A stretch of DNA of 64,000 nt from Gorsachius magnificus (taxonomy: Eukaryota > Chordata > Aves > Pelecaniformes > Ardeidae): the NCBI GenBank assembly GCA_034008185.1, contig CM067109.1, forward strand, positions 36,612,885 through 36,676,884. Direction: 5' to 3'. Within the stretch, counting starts at the first letter, position 1, and every line of letters begins with the position of its first letter. This document shows positions 1 through 12,372 of the stretch, one piece after another. The notes beneath the pieces are model-generated. The model saw nothing but the letters and a program-made list of their open reading frames with translations. It searched no databases and was not told the origin of the DNA. The position numbers and the translations under genes are program-made.

Positions 1-83
1 CTGTTCCACACTGCTGTTTTGCAGCTGCTAAAATAAGAGAATAATCTCCTCTCTGCATCTGCAGAGGTCCAGACATGGTAGCT

Positions 84-200
84 TCAACACAGCTTGGATG
101 TCCAATAGGCAATACAACTTTTAAGGTCTGTAAGCAAGCTGTCAGTGTCGGACTCCACTTTAGCCTGCATCTTGTGCAATTGAGACCTGTGTCCTCTAAT
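84..200 (-). other. Candidate coding exon with stop codon (minus strand), unidentified gene
   Basis: On the minus strand a long pyrimidine tract ends in CCTGAG and is followed by an open frame of 38 codons that stops with TGA at 84-86. Read in this frame, the segment has a helix-like, charged composition (contains MQAKVESDTDSLLTDLKS). No strong splice donor is visible before the stop, so it would be a terminal exon. Its phase agrees with the exon candidates at 1440-1488 and 3584-3626. A second frame is also open to the window edge, so the reading is not unique. I do not recognise a protein family. GAG rather than CAG at the acceptor is a weakness. Confidence 0.2.
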
Positions 201-1439
201 CTCAGGAAAAAGAAGAAAATTGGAATGCCTCTCATTTTTCAAAACAGTTAACCTGTAACAATAGGAGGCCTTATTAAAAATAAATTTAAAATAAAAAAAG
301 GGGGCCAGACCAGTTCATGTCTATTTAGAAGGGAAGGGAGGAGCTAGTAACAAAATGGCCTATTACCAAGATGTCGGTTCAGTTAGACAACACACTTAAA
401 GACTCAGACTTTGAAGACAACTTGAATTGCTTCCCAGAGGGGAAGAGGGAAAAAAAAAATTAGCAAAACTACTGCATATACAAAGAAGAAAAAGAATGAC
501 TAACGTTACAGCCTTGTGTAAGATATTAAATTAATTAGTAACAGCAACAAATTAAAAATGTAAAGTAATTCCACATTCATCACTCATCTGTTCTGTCTCT
601 CTTCAGAGGAAAGTAAATAACATAACTGCAAATTTCACTATCAACTACTTTTTTATCATTAAGATATTTGAAAAGGTTACACAGTCATAATGCAAAATGC
701 AAAACTCTCCATGCATGTAGATGGCTAATATAGGATGTCTTCCATGTTCCTATCTGAAACATGTTAACAGCTATCAACTCAGAATGGGTACTAGTCTATT
801 TGAACCACACATCTGCTCTTGGGAAGGAGTACCAACATTCCCATGCTCCTACAGCCTATGCCAAACAAAAGTTAAAAGTCACTTTCATCATAAGACAGCC
901 AAGTTCTTATCACATCACCAAAAAAACAAACCAAGCATACTTTTCAAGTAACCGTATATACACTGAAGTACACTGCTATAGGGGAAAAAATGTGGACTAG
1001 ATATGAAGATTAGAAGCAAACACAAGGTACAAAAAATTTCCAAGACATTAATGCTGACAAGCATATTATAAATAAATCCCCAAGCCATATTTCTATGTCA
1101 TCTTAATTCCACTTCAATTATTATAAATACTGCCCATCATTTCAACATTACAAATACAGTAATGAATTAAGATCTACGATCTTACATCAATCTAATCAGC
1201 TTGCAAATTTCAGTTGAAATATTATTTGAGTTTATCAATCAAGCAACTGAAAACCTAGTTGTTTTTTTTTTTAACTGCTGAGCTCCCATGAAAGCAAAAT
1301 GACATCTATCTTGAGGAAAACTCTGTATCCTTCAGAAGTCTCAGCATCTGTTCTTGCTATGTAGGTAGCACTCTCAAAGAGCTACTTTTATCATATTAAC
1401 ATGTAGTAACATAAAAAAAAGGAGGAAAAACGTGTTTAC

Positions 1440-1488
1440 CAGCTGCTGGATTTCTCTGAAGAATTCTGAATGAAGTGACATTCTTCTG
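1440..1488 (-). other. Candidate 49-nt internal exon (minus strand)
   Basis: Minus-strand sequence reads TAAG before the exon and CTG|GTAAAC after it. Two frames are open; the one that continues from 3584-3626 reads 16 full codons (contains MSLHSEFFREIQQL) and ends on a codon boundary. The acceptor lacks a good pyrimidine tract, which is the main argument against it. No family recognised. Confidence 0.18.
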
Positions 1489-3583
1489 CTTAGACTACTG
1501 ACACTTTCTGTACAATTAACCCATGTTAGTTATCTCATACAAAGTGGAACTAAACAAGACTACACAATGTCCAAAACATGAAGTTTGACCAACAACCACC
1601 AAGATTAGCCAGCTTGCATTAACCAATATATTTTTCTATTTTCTAGGCAAATCCACGTTTCCCTTTAATACCTTCCCTTTGGAAAAGGGAGTGAGATTTT
1701 TCCAAACCTGAACTCTAGGTGGTATCTTGCACAAATGTCATCTTCCCATCTCTCAAACAGTGATATGTTGAAGGCTAAAAATTAATTCAGAAACTTCCAA
1801 AACAAGTAATCAAACCTTAAAAACAACAGAATTCCAAAACCATCTCTGAATACACACTGCCAAGTGAGCTCGCAGCTTAAGAGCATGGAAAAGTTTAGAC
1901 AACCGGTTAAAGCACTGAGCAACCTGGTCTGACCTCATAGCTTACTCTGATTTGAGCATTTGTTTTACATTGTCTTTTCCAACCTGAATTATCCTAGAAC
2001 GATTTGAACCTACTACACCATTACACTACCTTTGCCTATCCAAGCAAGCTGAATTTCTTACTATTTTGACTGCTCTCAAGTTGCTCATTAAGTACTTCAA
2101 GCAACTGTTATCCATTCATAATCACATAGACATCAACTCAATGTTAGCACAAGTTCAACATCTAAAATTGGTTGCTTTAAAAAGAAAACTGGCAGAATCA
2201 GGTTGATGTCACACACACCAGCTTGAATTAATCACAGGAGGGCATAGGTTTACTTTTCCAAAGCACCACCTAGGCTGATTTATTCTTGCATAAAATTTTA
2301 AAAGTCAAAACTGTGCAGGAGTTAGTAAGAAAAGCAAACCTCTGCAATAAACTGAGATTTGAATTTGCCTTATTTTGTAATGTGAGAATCAGTCACTGTG
2401 TAGAAGATGCATGCTCAAGATCTTCTGAATCTCTTCTGAATCTTTCACAGGATTGCAGGAAAGCTCAGAAGCAGAAGTCTCAAAGAACATTAACATAATA
2501 TATAAAGGAAGGCAACATCAGAGGACAGACCAGAACCTAAATATTTACGTGTCATTTTCAGAACCTAAAAGCCCCTTTTTTTACAGTTGAACACTGCAAG
2601 ACTTAGGCTCCCATCAAACCTCTATGGCAGTTAGCAGAAACAGAAATATACCTTAATTCAGCTTTTAGAAAGCCAAAGCCAAGCAAGACAAATCTGTAGG
2701 ACACAGAGGTTCATTAGTTCTTCTGCACAGTTACCTGCTTAAATAGTAACCTTCTAGAGCTCGTAATCTCAAATAAACTGTAAGAACTGTATATAACTTT
2801 CCAAGATTCTCAGTACACTGACTGAACAGTGACATTTGACAAAAACTTAAAAGTTTCTCAGTCTTTACCTAGCCAACAAGAGAACACTAGAGCCAAATCA
2901 TGATCCTTCTTCCTCAAAACCATGTTGCTGGAATAGGAAGAACTATTCAGAAACAACCTACCAACAAAGGAGAGAGAAGTAGTAATCTCCTTCAGTGCTG
3001 GAACACGAAACCCCAAACAAACACATAAAATGTTCCAAACATCTAGTAATATGAAAAAATTATCACTTGCACAAGGATTAGTATTTCTTCACCTTGGTTC
3101 CAGCTGACATTATTTTGTCGGCATGGTGTCAGGCTCTCACTGTCTGGTAAGTCTTACATCACACCAGGAGAAAGCGAGTAAAGACAATTACAAAGGCATC
3201 TGGACTATATTCCCAATTTAAAAAAACCAAACAAACAAAACCCACACACACAGAGTCAGGAGAGGCTGGCTGGGGATATATGCATCAGACAGTCAACCGG
3301 TTTTGTTCATGCTATACTTCATCCATTAAGGCAGTCTTCTATTAAGGTGATCAAGCAAAAAAGGTAAGCAGTGTATTACAGATCCCTTTACTAAAACTAT
3401 GCCACCAATAAGACAAGCCTAAATGTCTCTGCACAAGCTTTCACCTTTCAGAGAGATTTCAGCACTGAAAACTATTATCCATGCAAGCTCACAAAGACGA
3501 TCAGCAGAGGGACTCCTTAGAAGTATGGCCTTATCATTTATATATATACCAGTCAGGAATATTTTGGCCTACATGAGGCATAC

Positions 3584-3626
3584 CTCTTAAAACAGCATTT
3601 CTTTTCAGAGTCTGCCATCCAGAGAC
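3584..3626 (-). other. Candidate 43-nt exon with possible start codon (minus strand)
   Basis: This is the best-looking splice acceptor of the left arm on the minus strand: a run of T and C ending TTTTCAG. The 43-nt segment ends in AAGAG|GTATGC, an acceptable donor. It contains an ATG (3616-3618) opening MADSEKKCCFK with two nucleotides left over. G is present at +4, but the -3 position is T, so the start context is only partly good. Another frame (reading VSGWQTLKRNAVLR) is also open. It could be a true 5' exon of the leftward transcript or a cryptic site. Confidence 0.25.
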
Positions 3627-3826
3627 CTGAAAAGACAGAAAAATAGTCTGAAAGTTAACATCCAAAATTCCTCAAAACCCAGCTGCCACAAAGAAATACT
3701 TAGCTCACTAAGTTCACCTAGAGTATCAAAGTACCTATGTTAATTTAATGTAACAGCAGGGCAGGGGCACTTCTGAGTAAGAAAAAAAAAGGGGGGAAAT
3801 ACTGCCAGAATTAGGTCCTCAAGGGG

Positions 3827-3846
3827 AAAAAAAAAAAAAAAAAAAA
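3827..3846. repeat. Poly(A) tract, 20 A
   Basis: Uninterrupted run of A preceded by GGGG and a second A run at 3782-3790. No flanking duplication was noticed that would mark it as the tail of a retroposed copy. Confidence 0.9.
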
Positions 3847-6800
3847 GTAACACAGTCTCCTATGAAAGGACACACATAGGCATGGAAAATTACTCAAAAA
3901 TCAAAGTAATCCTATCACCATGTGGCAGCAAAATGAAAAGAAATTAATTATCTTCACATATGACATGGAAAATAACCAAATGAATAAGCAGAAACCTTCA
4001 GCCACATGGGCTAGATAGCGATAGGTCTGTAAGAAAAGAAGAGATTTTGGATTGAAGATCCATAGCCAGATGAATACTATTCTCATTTTTCAAGCTACAA
4101 TTGCAAATTATCTACTCTTTGTATGCTTACGTTACCAAAAATAATTTCAAGGAAATAATTTGTTATTTCCAGAATCTCTAGATATTTTCCAAAAGAAAAT
4201 TATATTAAAAAACCTCAAAAAACCCCAAAAAACCTTTGCATCACCTTTAGTGAGAGGATAATCTGCCACGAATAGATAGGCTTGACAGAATTTTTTCTTA
4301 TTGGCAATTTTTCTTATTAAGTTGATTCACACAGGAAAGACTCAGATGTTACAGAGACAGGTAAGAAGTACTACTGTTCTCATCTTCCTGCTCAAAAAAC
4401 AACCAAACCAAAAGCATATCCTGCAGTTACTGATTTTACTGCTACATCACTAAGGGAATTATAAATACAAGGATACAAGATATTAATAATAGCACTGCGC
4501 GAGAATTTCAGCACAATACAAATAAAAATTTCTTAGCAATTCCACTGTGAACAACTTTGCATTCAGAGAAAAAATTACTATTAACTGAAAGCAATGCAGA
4601 GTTGCTCTTTTGTCGGAACCCACAAATAAAGTCCTCACTGAGGATGAAAAGCCTCTCATATGGACAGGAGAAGAAACTCCAGAAGGCATTTGCCACAAAA
4701 AGAGATCTATTTCTGCAGCAAAATGTGGAGAACAGAGCAGTCAATGACACTGCTTTGGAAGAAGCAGCGTCAAGAGGCTTATTATTATTATTCCAAGAGC
4801 ACAATACAACATAAACTTCTGAGCAACAGTCTTTCAAAAGGAGTTGTCATGCATCTTCCCTCACTGCTACTGGAAGAGGACAAGGTAACACTTTGGTTCA
4901 GCTGGAAGAAGAAAGTGGCACTCAACTTGTTCGAAAAAATCCCAACAACCAAGTCAGTCCTAAATCACCACTTCATGGTCTGGTTACAGGAAGATAGTGA
5001 TGCACTATAAAAGATAAAGATATGGAAATTCAGTTCATTTTTATATCTAGATGGTTGTTGGAGACCGGGAAAGTGGATCGCTCTACTGATCCTGCACACT
5101 AACAAGTCAGAAGCAAGTACTAACACTCCAAAACCGATTTTCTTTAAAGGACTGTTCAACTGCTATGACTGCTCTTGATAACTTCACAGATTATCAAATT
5201 GTAATTTCCATTTGTACCACCTAGCTTTGTAAAACACAACAGGAAGTTACTTTTACCAGGTACAAATCCAGAACTGAAGTGAATGCCTGAAGGGTTTACA
5301 AACAGTTATAACCTCACTCTTATTTTAAAAGGATAAGCACATATATTTTTCTTTTGCTGAAATATAGCGCAATAATGTTACTTCATTAAAAAGCAGAACT
5401 ATAGTGCTCATAGTGGAGAAGCCAGAGAAAAAAGCTGTATGTGGCAGATGCCAGTAATTTTGCTGAATAATTAGTGAAAGGTGCTAAGGTTATATAGCAC
5501 TGAGAGCTCAATGACAGTGACAGAAGCAGCTGGTATACCTCAAGGATAGTATCCTTAAAGTGAAGATCATAGCTCTAAGAACAAAACATTACAACAATGC
5601 TACTTGTGATCAAGCCCAAAACTTAGTGTGGGAAAGAAAATTTTCAAATCTGAGGCTTATGCCAGGCACAAGCCTCGTACACTTTTGTTAGTAGCTGCAT
5701 GCAGATGAAACCCAACAGACAAACCTAGGTCTACAACAAGCTGAATTAAACTGAGAAAAAAAGACAATCCTTGCAATGGAAGCCAGTTTAATTACTCTCA
5801 AAGATGTCCAATAAATATTGTTAAATTAACTTATTAAATATTAATTGCAATATTAATATTAAATTTGTGAATACTATTAAATATTTTCAATTTTAACAGC
5901 TGTTTCCATCTAATTCCACAGTCTACATTAGCTGAACAATCCTGCAAACACCTTATTCCATCAAGACAGGATCCAAAAAAGGCTCCTGACATTGCAAATA
6001 TAACCATGTAACTAGAGAACTAATGCCTGGTTAAAAGGAAAGTCTAATTCACACTTTCGGCACGATGCAACTGAAGGCAGTGTTGCGTGGTCATGAAGTC
6101 GGAGATTACTAAGAAATACAAGCACTGAATTTGTGCCTCTTCAACTAGCTGGATTAAAACATAAAAAAATAGCCTGTTATTGTAATCAATTGCAACAGAA
6201 AAATGTAAGTTGTTAATGGCTGAGCAGACAGACCTCTGTTCCATAAGGAAATTTATTTAGCAGTAACTTACTAAAATAAAATCATGCTGACCTACAACAG
6301 ATCAAAAGAATTATGGCTAAATTAAAAACCTCACCAGTTTAATATAAAGTACCTTGCACTGCTGCAAATTTTTTTCATCACAGGGAAATACAGTTATGAG
6401 TCAGAAATTTATTTGAAGAGAACTGGAGAAGTAGTTATAGTCCTACTTTCATTGCTAACAAGGTCAATACAACCTATACAGTACCCTGGAGAATGATGAG
6501 GCTACTACCTCAGGTAAACAACTTAAGATACAGAACACCTTTTTTTAAGAGATGGAAGGATTAAGAAATCACAGTATTTGTGGTTGCTTTGGCTTCAGAT
6601 ATCAAAGTTGTTTATTTCAACTAGTCAGGTTTATGTTGTTGAATTTTTACTTTCAAACTTAATGTATCAGCCACCTAAAAAAAGACAACAGTAACTTCAA
6701 ACCTACCAGCGGTAAGAAGGTTGTGCTGAGTTTAGCAAAATGCAGTAACAGAAGAAAATTTTTCTTCCCAATTGAGTCTTAAAATACTGTAAACTTGAAC

Positions 6801-7779
6801 AAAATTCTTTGTGTTGTGTTTGCAAAGCACTATTTAATAAAAGAAACTACTAGAAACAAACTTTTTTGTTAAGCAGAAACACCACTAAAGATTTAAATTT
6901 GCCTTAGCAAGCCAAGTTATGATAAACAGCCCATGTGCAGCCTTTTGACTTATTTCATCCGCATAATTATATATTAAGGGGGCAAATGTATCTGTGTATA
7001 CTTTTTAGTATCACGCCAGCAATTTCTCACATCTCAGTGGAATCCCTCACAAGCCGTTTTTCCCATTACTGGGAATGTATTACCACCACCAGATGGCACT
7101 AATGCCCTAACCTCAATAAAGCAGGTATACCACTTAATAACACATACAGAGGACAGACACACACACATCTCCCAAACAGCGAAACAAATGAAAAACAGCC
7201 TTTAAACATCTGTCGTCTCTGTCTTCTTGAAACAAAGACCTACTAAGCACAATCACGGCATGCAGCTGATTTGAATCAGTACATAGTATTCTAACATTAT
7301 TGTGAAACCAGCACTACCCCAGAATAACAGAGAGCGGGATGCTTCCTGATGCATTTGTTCAGGGAGTTTTGCTGTTATTTTAAGTTTACCTTCTGTTAAG
7401 TGGAATACTGCATTTCAGTTCTGTTCCCATTTCGTGTGTGTGCTGAGCAATTTGCAGAGGTCACATCACATGTAAACTAACTGACAGTTCCAGTGGAAAT
7501 TAAGGTATTCATTTTTCACCATCTCAGAAAAAGTAGAGATGGCCTGCAAGCATAGTACACTATTTTTTCACTTTTCTGAGTATTTGCCTCACTGTTACAT
7601 CACTAAAACACTACTAAAGACTGATACGAATTGGTCCTAAAGACGAATTTTAAATCATTTAATATTACTTACAGAAATGAGCAACATACTCCATTACAAT
7701 ACTCTTGGCAAAGAAAGCCACTTGCCTTCCAGCCTACTTATAGTAATTGTTCCTTTCCTCTGAAAAGATTCAAGAGTGA

Positions 7780-8450
7780 TGACTAGTTTCTCCACTGGTG
7801 AACACTGTGGACATGAAATGCAGAGCACCAATGAAGACTTAAGGGAAAATCAGGCTGCACCTGGCAGCCCAAAAAAGGTGATGATGCAGCAGCTCCAAGC
7901 CCCCAAGTCAACTTGTAGTGAGGCTGAGCATGTATTCCCAGTAGGCACAGACACACAGAGAGTACACATACACAACACATACACACCACAGCCAGTGACA
8001 ACAGATCAACCAAGACAGACACACGCACGTGAACATGAACACAAACAGCGCCAACAGCCTCACCCTGCTCCCCTCTCTGGCCGAGCAGAATGGAGGTCCA
8101 CTACTGAGAACATATACACGTATGTGCAAGGTGGACCTCTCTAGCAGCTGGACTCAGACCTGTAATTGCTGGTGTCTCTTGGTTTTGCTCACTCTGGTCT
8201 CTCCAGCTGCTGGCACTCAGGCACACAGTCCCTCTGCCCTGCAGTCCCACTCCAGCTGCAGTGCCCACATGCTCACTTGCTCCACTTCCTGGCACCATGG
8301 ACGCACAGGCCCCCTCCCACTCATGCCAGCCTCTCCAGTTGCTGGCACTCTGGGCCCTCTGACCTGTGGTCTGACTGCAGTTGCTCTCACTCAAGCCCCC
8401 CCAGACGCACGTGCACACAGAACAGAACACCCGTCACCCAGGCAGGAATT
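7780..8450. repeat. CA-rich then GC-rich degenerate repeat block
   Basis: Between 7940 and 8045 the sequence is dominated by ACAC/AGACAC motifs. From about 8045 to 8430 it becomes C- and G-rich, unlike the AT-rich flanks, and carries degenerate repeats: CTCTCCAGCTGCTGGCACTC at 8199-8218 recurs with one change at 8331-8350, and CTGCAG/CAGCTG blocks recur between. Open frames exist in several phases on both strands, as expected of such composition, and none looks like a protein. It may be a decayed minisatellite or the remains of an unrecognised LTR or internal ERV segment; the AATTTAAGAAGACAG motif at about 8448 would fit an LTR but is not proof. Confidence 0.5.
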
Positions 8451-8454
8451 TAAG

Positions 8455-9025
8455 AAGACAGACTGCACTGATCAGACACAGGGCACGGCCAGACCAATGA
8501 TTTTACATTTCAGGCCTTCTAAATCCCCTTGCCCCTGTTTTCCTAGGTTTATTCCTCCCCAAATCAGCTAAACACCTCCCTTCACCTGCCACTGGCTCCT
8601 CCCCAAACCATCACATAAATCCTTTGCAATCCCAAAATGCTCTTCCCCCTGCACCCTACATGTCCCATACCCTGGCTGTAACACCTCCAGCCCCGAGCCC
8701 AAAAGGTGCTCAAGCATTGACTCATGGCCATGGGTGTCATGTCTGGACAATGGGGCTTTTCAGGACAGCACTAGTTGTGTTAAACACCTCATAGGGTGTG
8801 CCCTCCTCTGAGTGCTTAATTTGGGTTGCCTGCTTGCCATTGTACCCGTGCTCCTCTGGGCTTGTGGAGATGAGCCTTTGACAAGCTGATGGTGCCTGTG
8901 ATGGGCCTGGAAGGAGCTAGGCAGGGTAATCTCCCCCGCCACTGTCTCTTTGTGCTCCTTTGTGGGTGTGCAGATGAGCTTTACCATGCAACCTAATAGA
9001 TCTTTCTAAACATGTTCACAGAAGC
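8455..9025. other. Unclassified sequence between repeat block and CR1
   Basis: C- and T-rich sequence to about 8720, then G/T-rich sequence to 8985. Composition differs from the surrounding intron, suggesting a further decayed repeat, but no family was recognised and no coding frame is convincing. Confidence 0.4.
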
Positions 9026-9029
9026 AGAT

Positions 9030-9550
9030 TCCAACTAAATTGGAGAGAGACGGGTTTGACAGATGGACTGTTAGATGGATAAGGAATTGGCTAGATGGCC
9101 ACGTCCAAAGAGTTACAGTGAATGGCTCAATGTCCAAGTGGAAACCAGTAATGAGTGGTGGTCCCCTAGGGTCCATACTGGAAGAATACTGAAGATATCT
9201 ATTTGATATCTTCATCACTGACACAGTGAGATTGAGTGCACCCTCAGCAAGTTTGTGGACGACACCGAGATGAGTGGGGTAGTTGATATGCTTCAGGGAA
9301 GGGATGTGATCCAGGGGGACCTTGACAGGTTTGAGGAGTGGGCCAATGTGAGCCTCGTGAAGTCAACACGGCCAAGTGCACGGTCCTGAATCTGGCTAGG
9401 GCAATCCCCCTTTATCAATACAGGCTGGGGGATGAATGGATTGAGAGCAGCCCTGCAGAGGAGGACTTCGTGATACTGGTGAGCAAAAAACTGAACATGA
9501 GCTGGCAATGTGAGCTTGCAGCCCAGAAGAATATAGACTCTCAAAGTTCA
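9030..9550 (+). mobile_element. CR1 LINE fragment (reverse-transcriptase C-terminal region), decayed
   Basis: Conceptual translation on the + strand matches the C-terminal half of the CR1 ORF2 reverse transcriptase. One frame reads [20 protein letters not shown] near 9085-9145; another, near 9410-9510, reads YQYRLGDEWIESSPAEED then LNMSWQCELAAQK. These are standard CR1 segments in the right order but in different frames, separated by a TGA near 9189 and by indels. The catalytic core, 5' part and 3' tail are missing. CR1 copies are usually 5'-truncated, but the lack of the 3' tail shows later deletion. Inactive relic. Confidence 0.85.
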
Positions 9551-11266
9551 TGTTACCTTAAAATATGACATTTAGAATAAAGAGCCTTAATAAAGAGCCT
9601 AACACATCTAAAATACTAGCTGCATTTACCACTGGAAAAACGAGTTTAACCACCTAACCATTCCAATTACACAGCACAGGGCACAGATAATTATTTCGAT
9701 AAGCCACTACCCCCATGTTTCTTTCAGGAACTTGCCTGCCTGCCACAATGAAGCGTAGGTTAACAGCCTGACTCTTATAACCAACATAACATTCTCCACT
9801 AATTCAGTTTCTAGCCAGTTACAACCCAACCTCAGTTCCTTCATAATCACTATTTCAAAACACAGGTTTAAGTTAATTTTATTAAAAACTAGGAAGTTAC
9901 AAGGCCTATATAAAAGTTGTATTACCAGAATGTACTTACCTTTCATAAAGGGATTAGAAAGTTGCCATGTCTTCCTAGAGCAAGCAAACATCAATACCTA
10001 TTTTGTTTTCACATATTCCAATACTTGGGAGTGTTTTAGGGGGAGAAAGAGAGGGGTGGGAGTGCCGAGACATTTCACTGTTCCCTAATTAATCAGGAGC
10101 TTTCTTTAGAAGGTATAAACTGCAGGCAAGTTTTCGGAGGTATGTGTCAGACATACTGCCTTCTGGCATCAAGAACACTTTGCCAGCAAAAGACGTTCAC
10201 GAAGCCAGAATCACCCAACTAAGATAAAGGGAAGGTGAAAAAGAGACACCTGGAACAGTACCTAAAGCTCTAGATTGCTATCACATTTTTCTCTCTAAAA
10301 TATTCCCCAAGTCTAAGTCTATTTGTCTTAAGCACTGTTCTGAAGAACTAGCAAAAAAACCCACCTTATTTTATGGACAACAAGTAAAAGGCCTTTCATG
10401 ACAGACATCTAAAAATTTTTAATTAATACAAGAGTATTACTGTCCTCACATGAATACTGAAGAAAGTTTAAAGAACCCTCAAAACTCATGATCCCACTCA
10501 GTTAAGCAGACTATGTAAGTTGGTAACTGAAAGGGTTGTTTTGGGTGGTTTTTTTTTTTTAAATCTCTAGTCTTGATTCCATAAGTAGACGAATGAGTGA
10601 GATGTTTTTTCTCTCCCTCCCTCCAACCACCTGGCAACCAAAATAAGCTCTATCTGAATACTTCTATAGTAAGATTGCCTGTACATAGTAAGTATAACTA
10701 GATTTTCAATGTGACTCCCCAAGAGACTGCTTCAGTGATGGGTGTTATGCTAGTCAGACTTTCAAGTCAGAAATTCCTACTATTCTCCAGTCATTACACA
10801 TTACTCTTAAGTTTTTAACAATTTATTCATGATCAAAAGTCAAAGAGTAGTAGGTGACAAGTCAAGCAAGGTACAAATAATGTGATCTCTAGCCAACTTA
10901 CTTGAAATTAAGTCTGTTGTGTTATTTTAGAGAAATTAGATCATGATTAACGGTAACATCAGCCATCAGGTAATAAAAAAAAAAAAAAGAGAGACTCTAA
11001 TATCACAAAACTTTCATGAAAACATCCTCTGAACATGACCATGTACTAGCCATTTCTTTGATCTATTCTGCTCAAGAGTACTTTGGTGGTTTCTGAGGAG
11101 ACTTGAGTAACAAGTAAAAGAGAAACTACTTGGGTATAGTCACACCATCACTAACAGTTGTGCTAGGGTGGCTTAAGAAATGTCCACCCCAAAGCAAAAC
11201 ACATTCCCTTTTACACAGGTCTCATGCATTCCAATGCAAAGTAAAAGACACCACTGTTAATAAGCG
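9551..11266. other. AT-rich intron-like DNA
   Basis: No gene recognised apart from the exon candidate at 9940-9974. Contains T- and A-tracts (10549-10560, 10975-10988). The stretch just before 11267 is ordinary AT-rich sequence and supplies the LTR target site. Confidence 0.5.
9940..9974 (-). other. Candidate 35-nt micro-exon (minus strand)
   Basis: On the minus strand TTTGCTCTAG precedes and a near-perfect donor, AAG|GTAAGTACA, follows a 35-nt segment. One frame reads KTWQLSNPFMK, another starts an ATG that stops after four codons. The donor is the best consensus match of the left arm, but the acceptor tract is mediocre and the segment very short. It could be a 5'-UTR exon, an alternative exon or a cryptic site. 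Confidence 0.2.
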
Positions 11267-12372
11267 TGTATTGAGTTTGTGTGGTAAGGTTTTGGTAGTG
11301 GTGGGGGTGGGTGGAGGGGCTACAGGGGTGGCTTCTGTGAGAAGCTGCTAGAAGTTTTCCCTGTGTCCGCTGCTGGCCAAGGCCAAGCCGATCAGCGACA
11401 GTGGTAGTGCCTCTGGGATAACATATTTAAGAATGAAAAAACACCCTGCTGCAACTCAGTAGCCAGAGAGAAGAGAAGTGAGAGGATGTGAGAGAAAACA
11501 GCCCTGCAGACACCAAGGTCACTGCAGGAGGGGGAGGAGGTGCTCCATGTGTCAGAGCAGAGATTCCCCTGCAGCCCGTGGTGAAGACCATGGTGAGGCA
11601 GGCTGTCCCTCTGCAGCCCATGGAGGTCCACGGTGGAGCAGATCTCCACCTGTAGCCCATGGAGGACCCCACGCCGGAGTGGGTGGATGCCCAAAGGAAG
11701 GAGGCTGTGACCCCGTGGGAAGCCTGCGCCACATCAGGTTCCTGGCAAGCCATTGCAGACCCGTGGGGGAGGAGCCCACACCGAGGCAGGTTTGCTGGCA
11801 GGACTTGTGACCCCATGGGGGACCCACACTGGAGCAGTTTGCTCCTGAAGGACTGCACCCTGGGGTAATTATGGACCCATGCTGGAGCAGTTTATGAGGA
11901 ACTGTAGCTGTGGGAAGGACTCATATTGGAGAAGTTCATGGAGGACTGTCTCCCATGGAGCAGAGGAAGAGTGTGAGGAGTCCTCCCCGTGAGGAGGGAG
12001 AAGCAGCACAGGCAACATGTAATGAACTGACCCCAACCCCCATTCCCGTCCCCCTGCGCCACTGAGGGAGAGGAGGTAGAGAAAACTGGGAGTGAAGTTG
12101 AGCCTGGGAAGAAGGGGGGTGGGGAGAAGGTGTTTTAAGATTCAGCAGTTTTTATCCTCTCCTACTCTGATTTTGGTTGGTAATAAATTAACCTAATTTC
12201 ATCAAGTTGAGTCTGTTTTGCCCATGATGGTAACTGACAAATGATCTCTCCCTATCCTTATCCAACCCATGAGCCTTTTGATATTTTTTTCTCTCCCCTG
12301 TCTGGTTGAAGAGGGGAGTGATAGAGGGGCTTTGGTGGGCAGCTGGTGTCCAGCCAGGGTCAACCCATCACA
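11267..12372 (+). mobile_element. Solo LTR of an avian endogenous retrovirus (copy 1 of a ~1-kb family)
   Basis: The element starts TGTATTGAG and ends CCCATCACA, the TG...CA termini of LTRs. It is flanked by AAGCG on the left and AAGTG on the right, a 5-bp target duplication differing by one CpG-type transition. Inside are a TATA-like ATATTTAAG at about 11423, degenerate internal repeats around CTGGAGCAG and CAGCCCATGG modules, and AATAAA at 12182-12187. Copy 2 at 34481-35419 matches it over most of its length; copy 3 at 47454-48457 is a reverse-oriented, more diverged relative. No gag/pol/env sequence adjoins it, so it is a recombined solo LTR. Open frames within it are not genes. A 5-bp duplication suits ERVL/ERV3-type integration; I do not assign a subfamily. 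Confidence 0.85.
12182..12187 (+). promoter_or_regulatory. LTR polyadenylation signal AATAAA (copy 1)
   Basis: AATAAA within the LTR, followed by a T/G-rich stretch, as expected for the R region boundary. Copy 2 keeps the same hexamer at 35229-35234. Confidence 0.7.

Larger units (their letters stand above)
170..7770. other. AT-rich intron-like DNA
   Basis: Apart from the exon candidates noted separately I see no gene. The stretch holds simple A-rich tracts (including 20 A at 3827-3846), a short AAAC/CA-rich patch near 3223-3250, a CA run near 7160, and a very AT-rich block at 5815-5895. Many short open frames occur on both strands with no consistent coding character. No CR1 or LTR copy was recognised here; ancient repeats too decayed to spot by eye may be present. 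Confidence 0.55.

Noticed and set aside
3093..3143. Minus-strand 51-nt exon-like segment with AAG|GTGAAG donor
   Set aside because: The acceptor has no pyrimidine tract (ATGTAAGACTTACCAG), and including it would break the phase of the neighbouring candidates.
4322..4360. + strand exon-like segment: pyrimidine tract ending TTAAG, then ACAG|GTAAGA
   Set aside because: Isolated on the + strand, only 39 nt, with no neighbouring exon. Chance signals of this quality are expected in 64 kb.
4557..4814. 85-codon + strand open frame with Lys/Glu/Leu-rich, protein-like translation
   Set aside because: No splice sites or promoter fit, it runs against the inferred transcript, the opposite strand has an equally long frame, and no family is recognisable.
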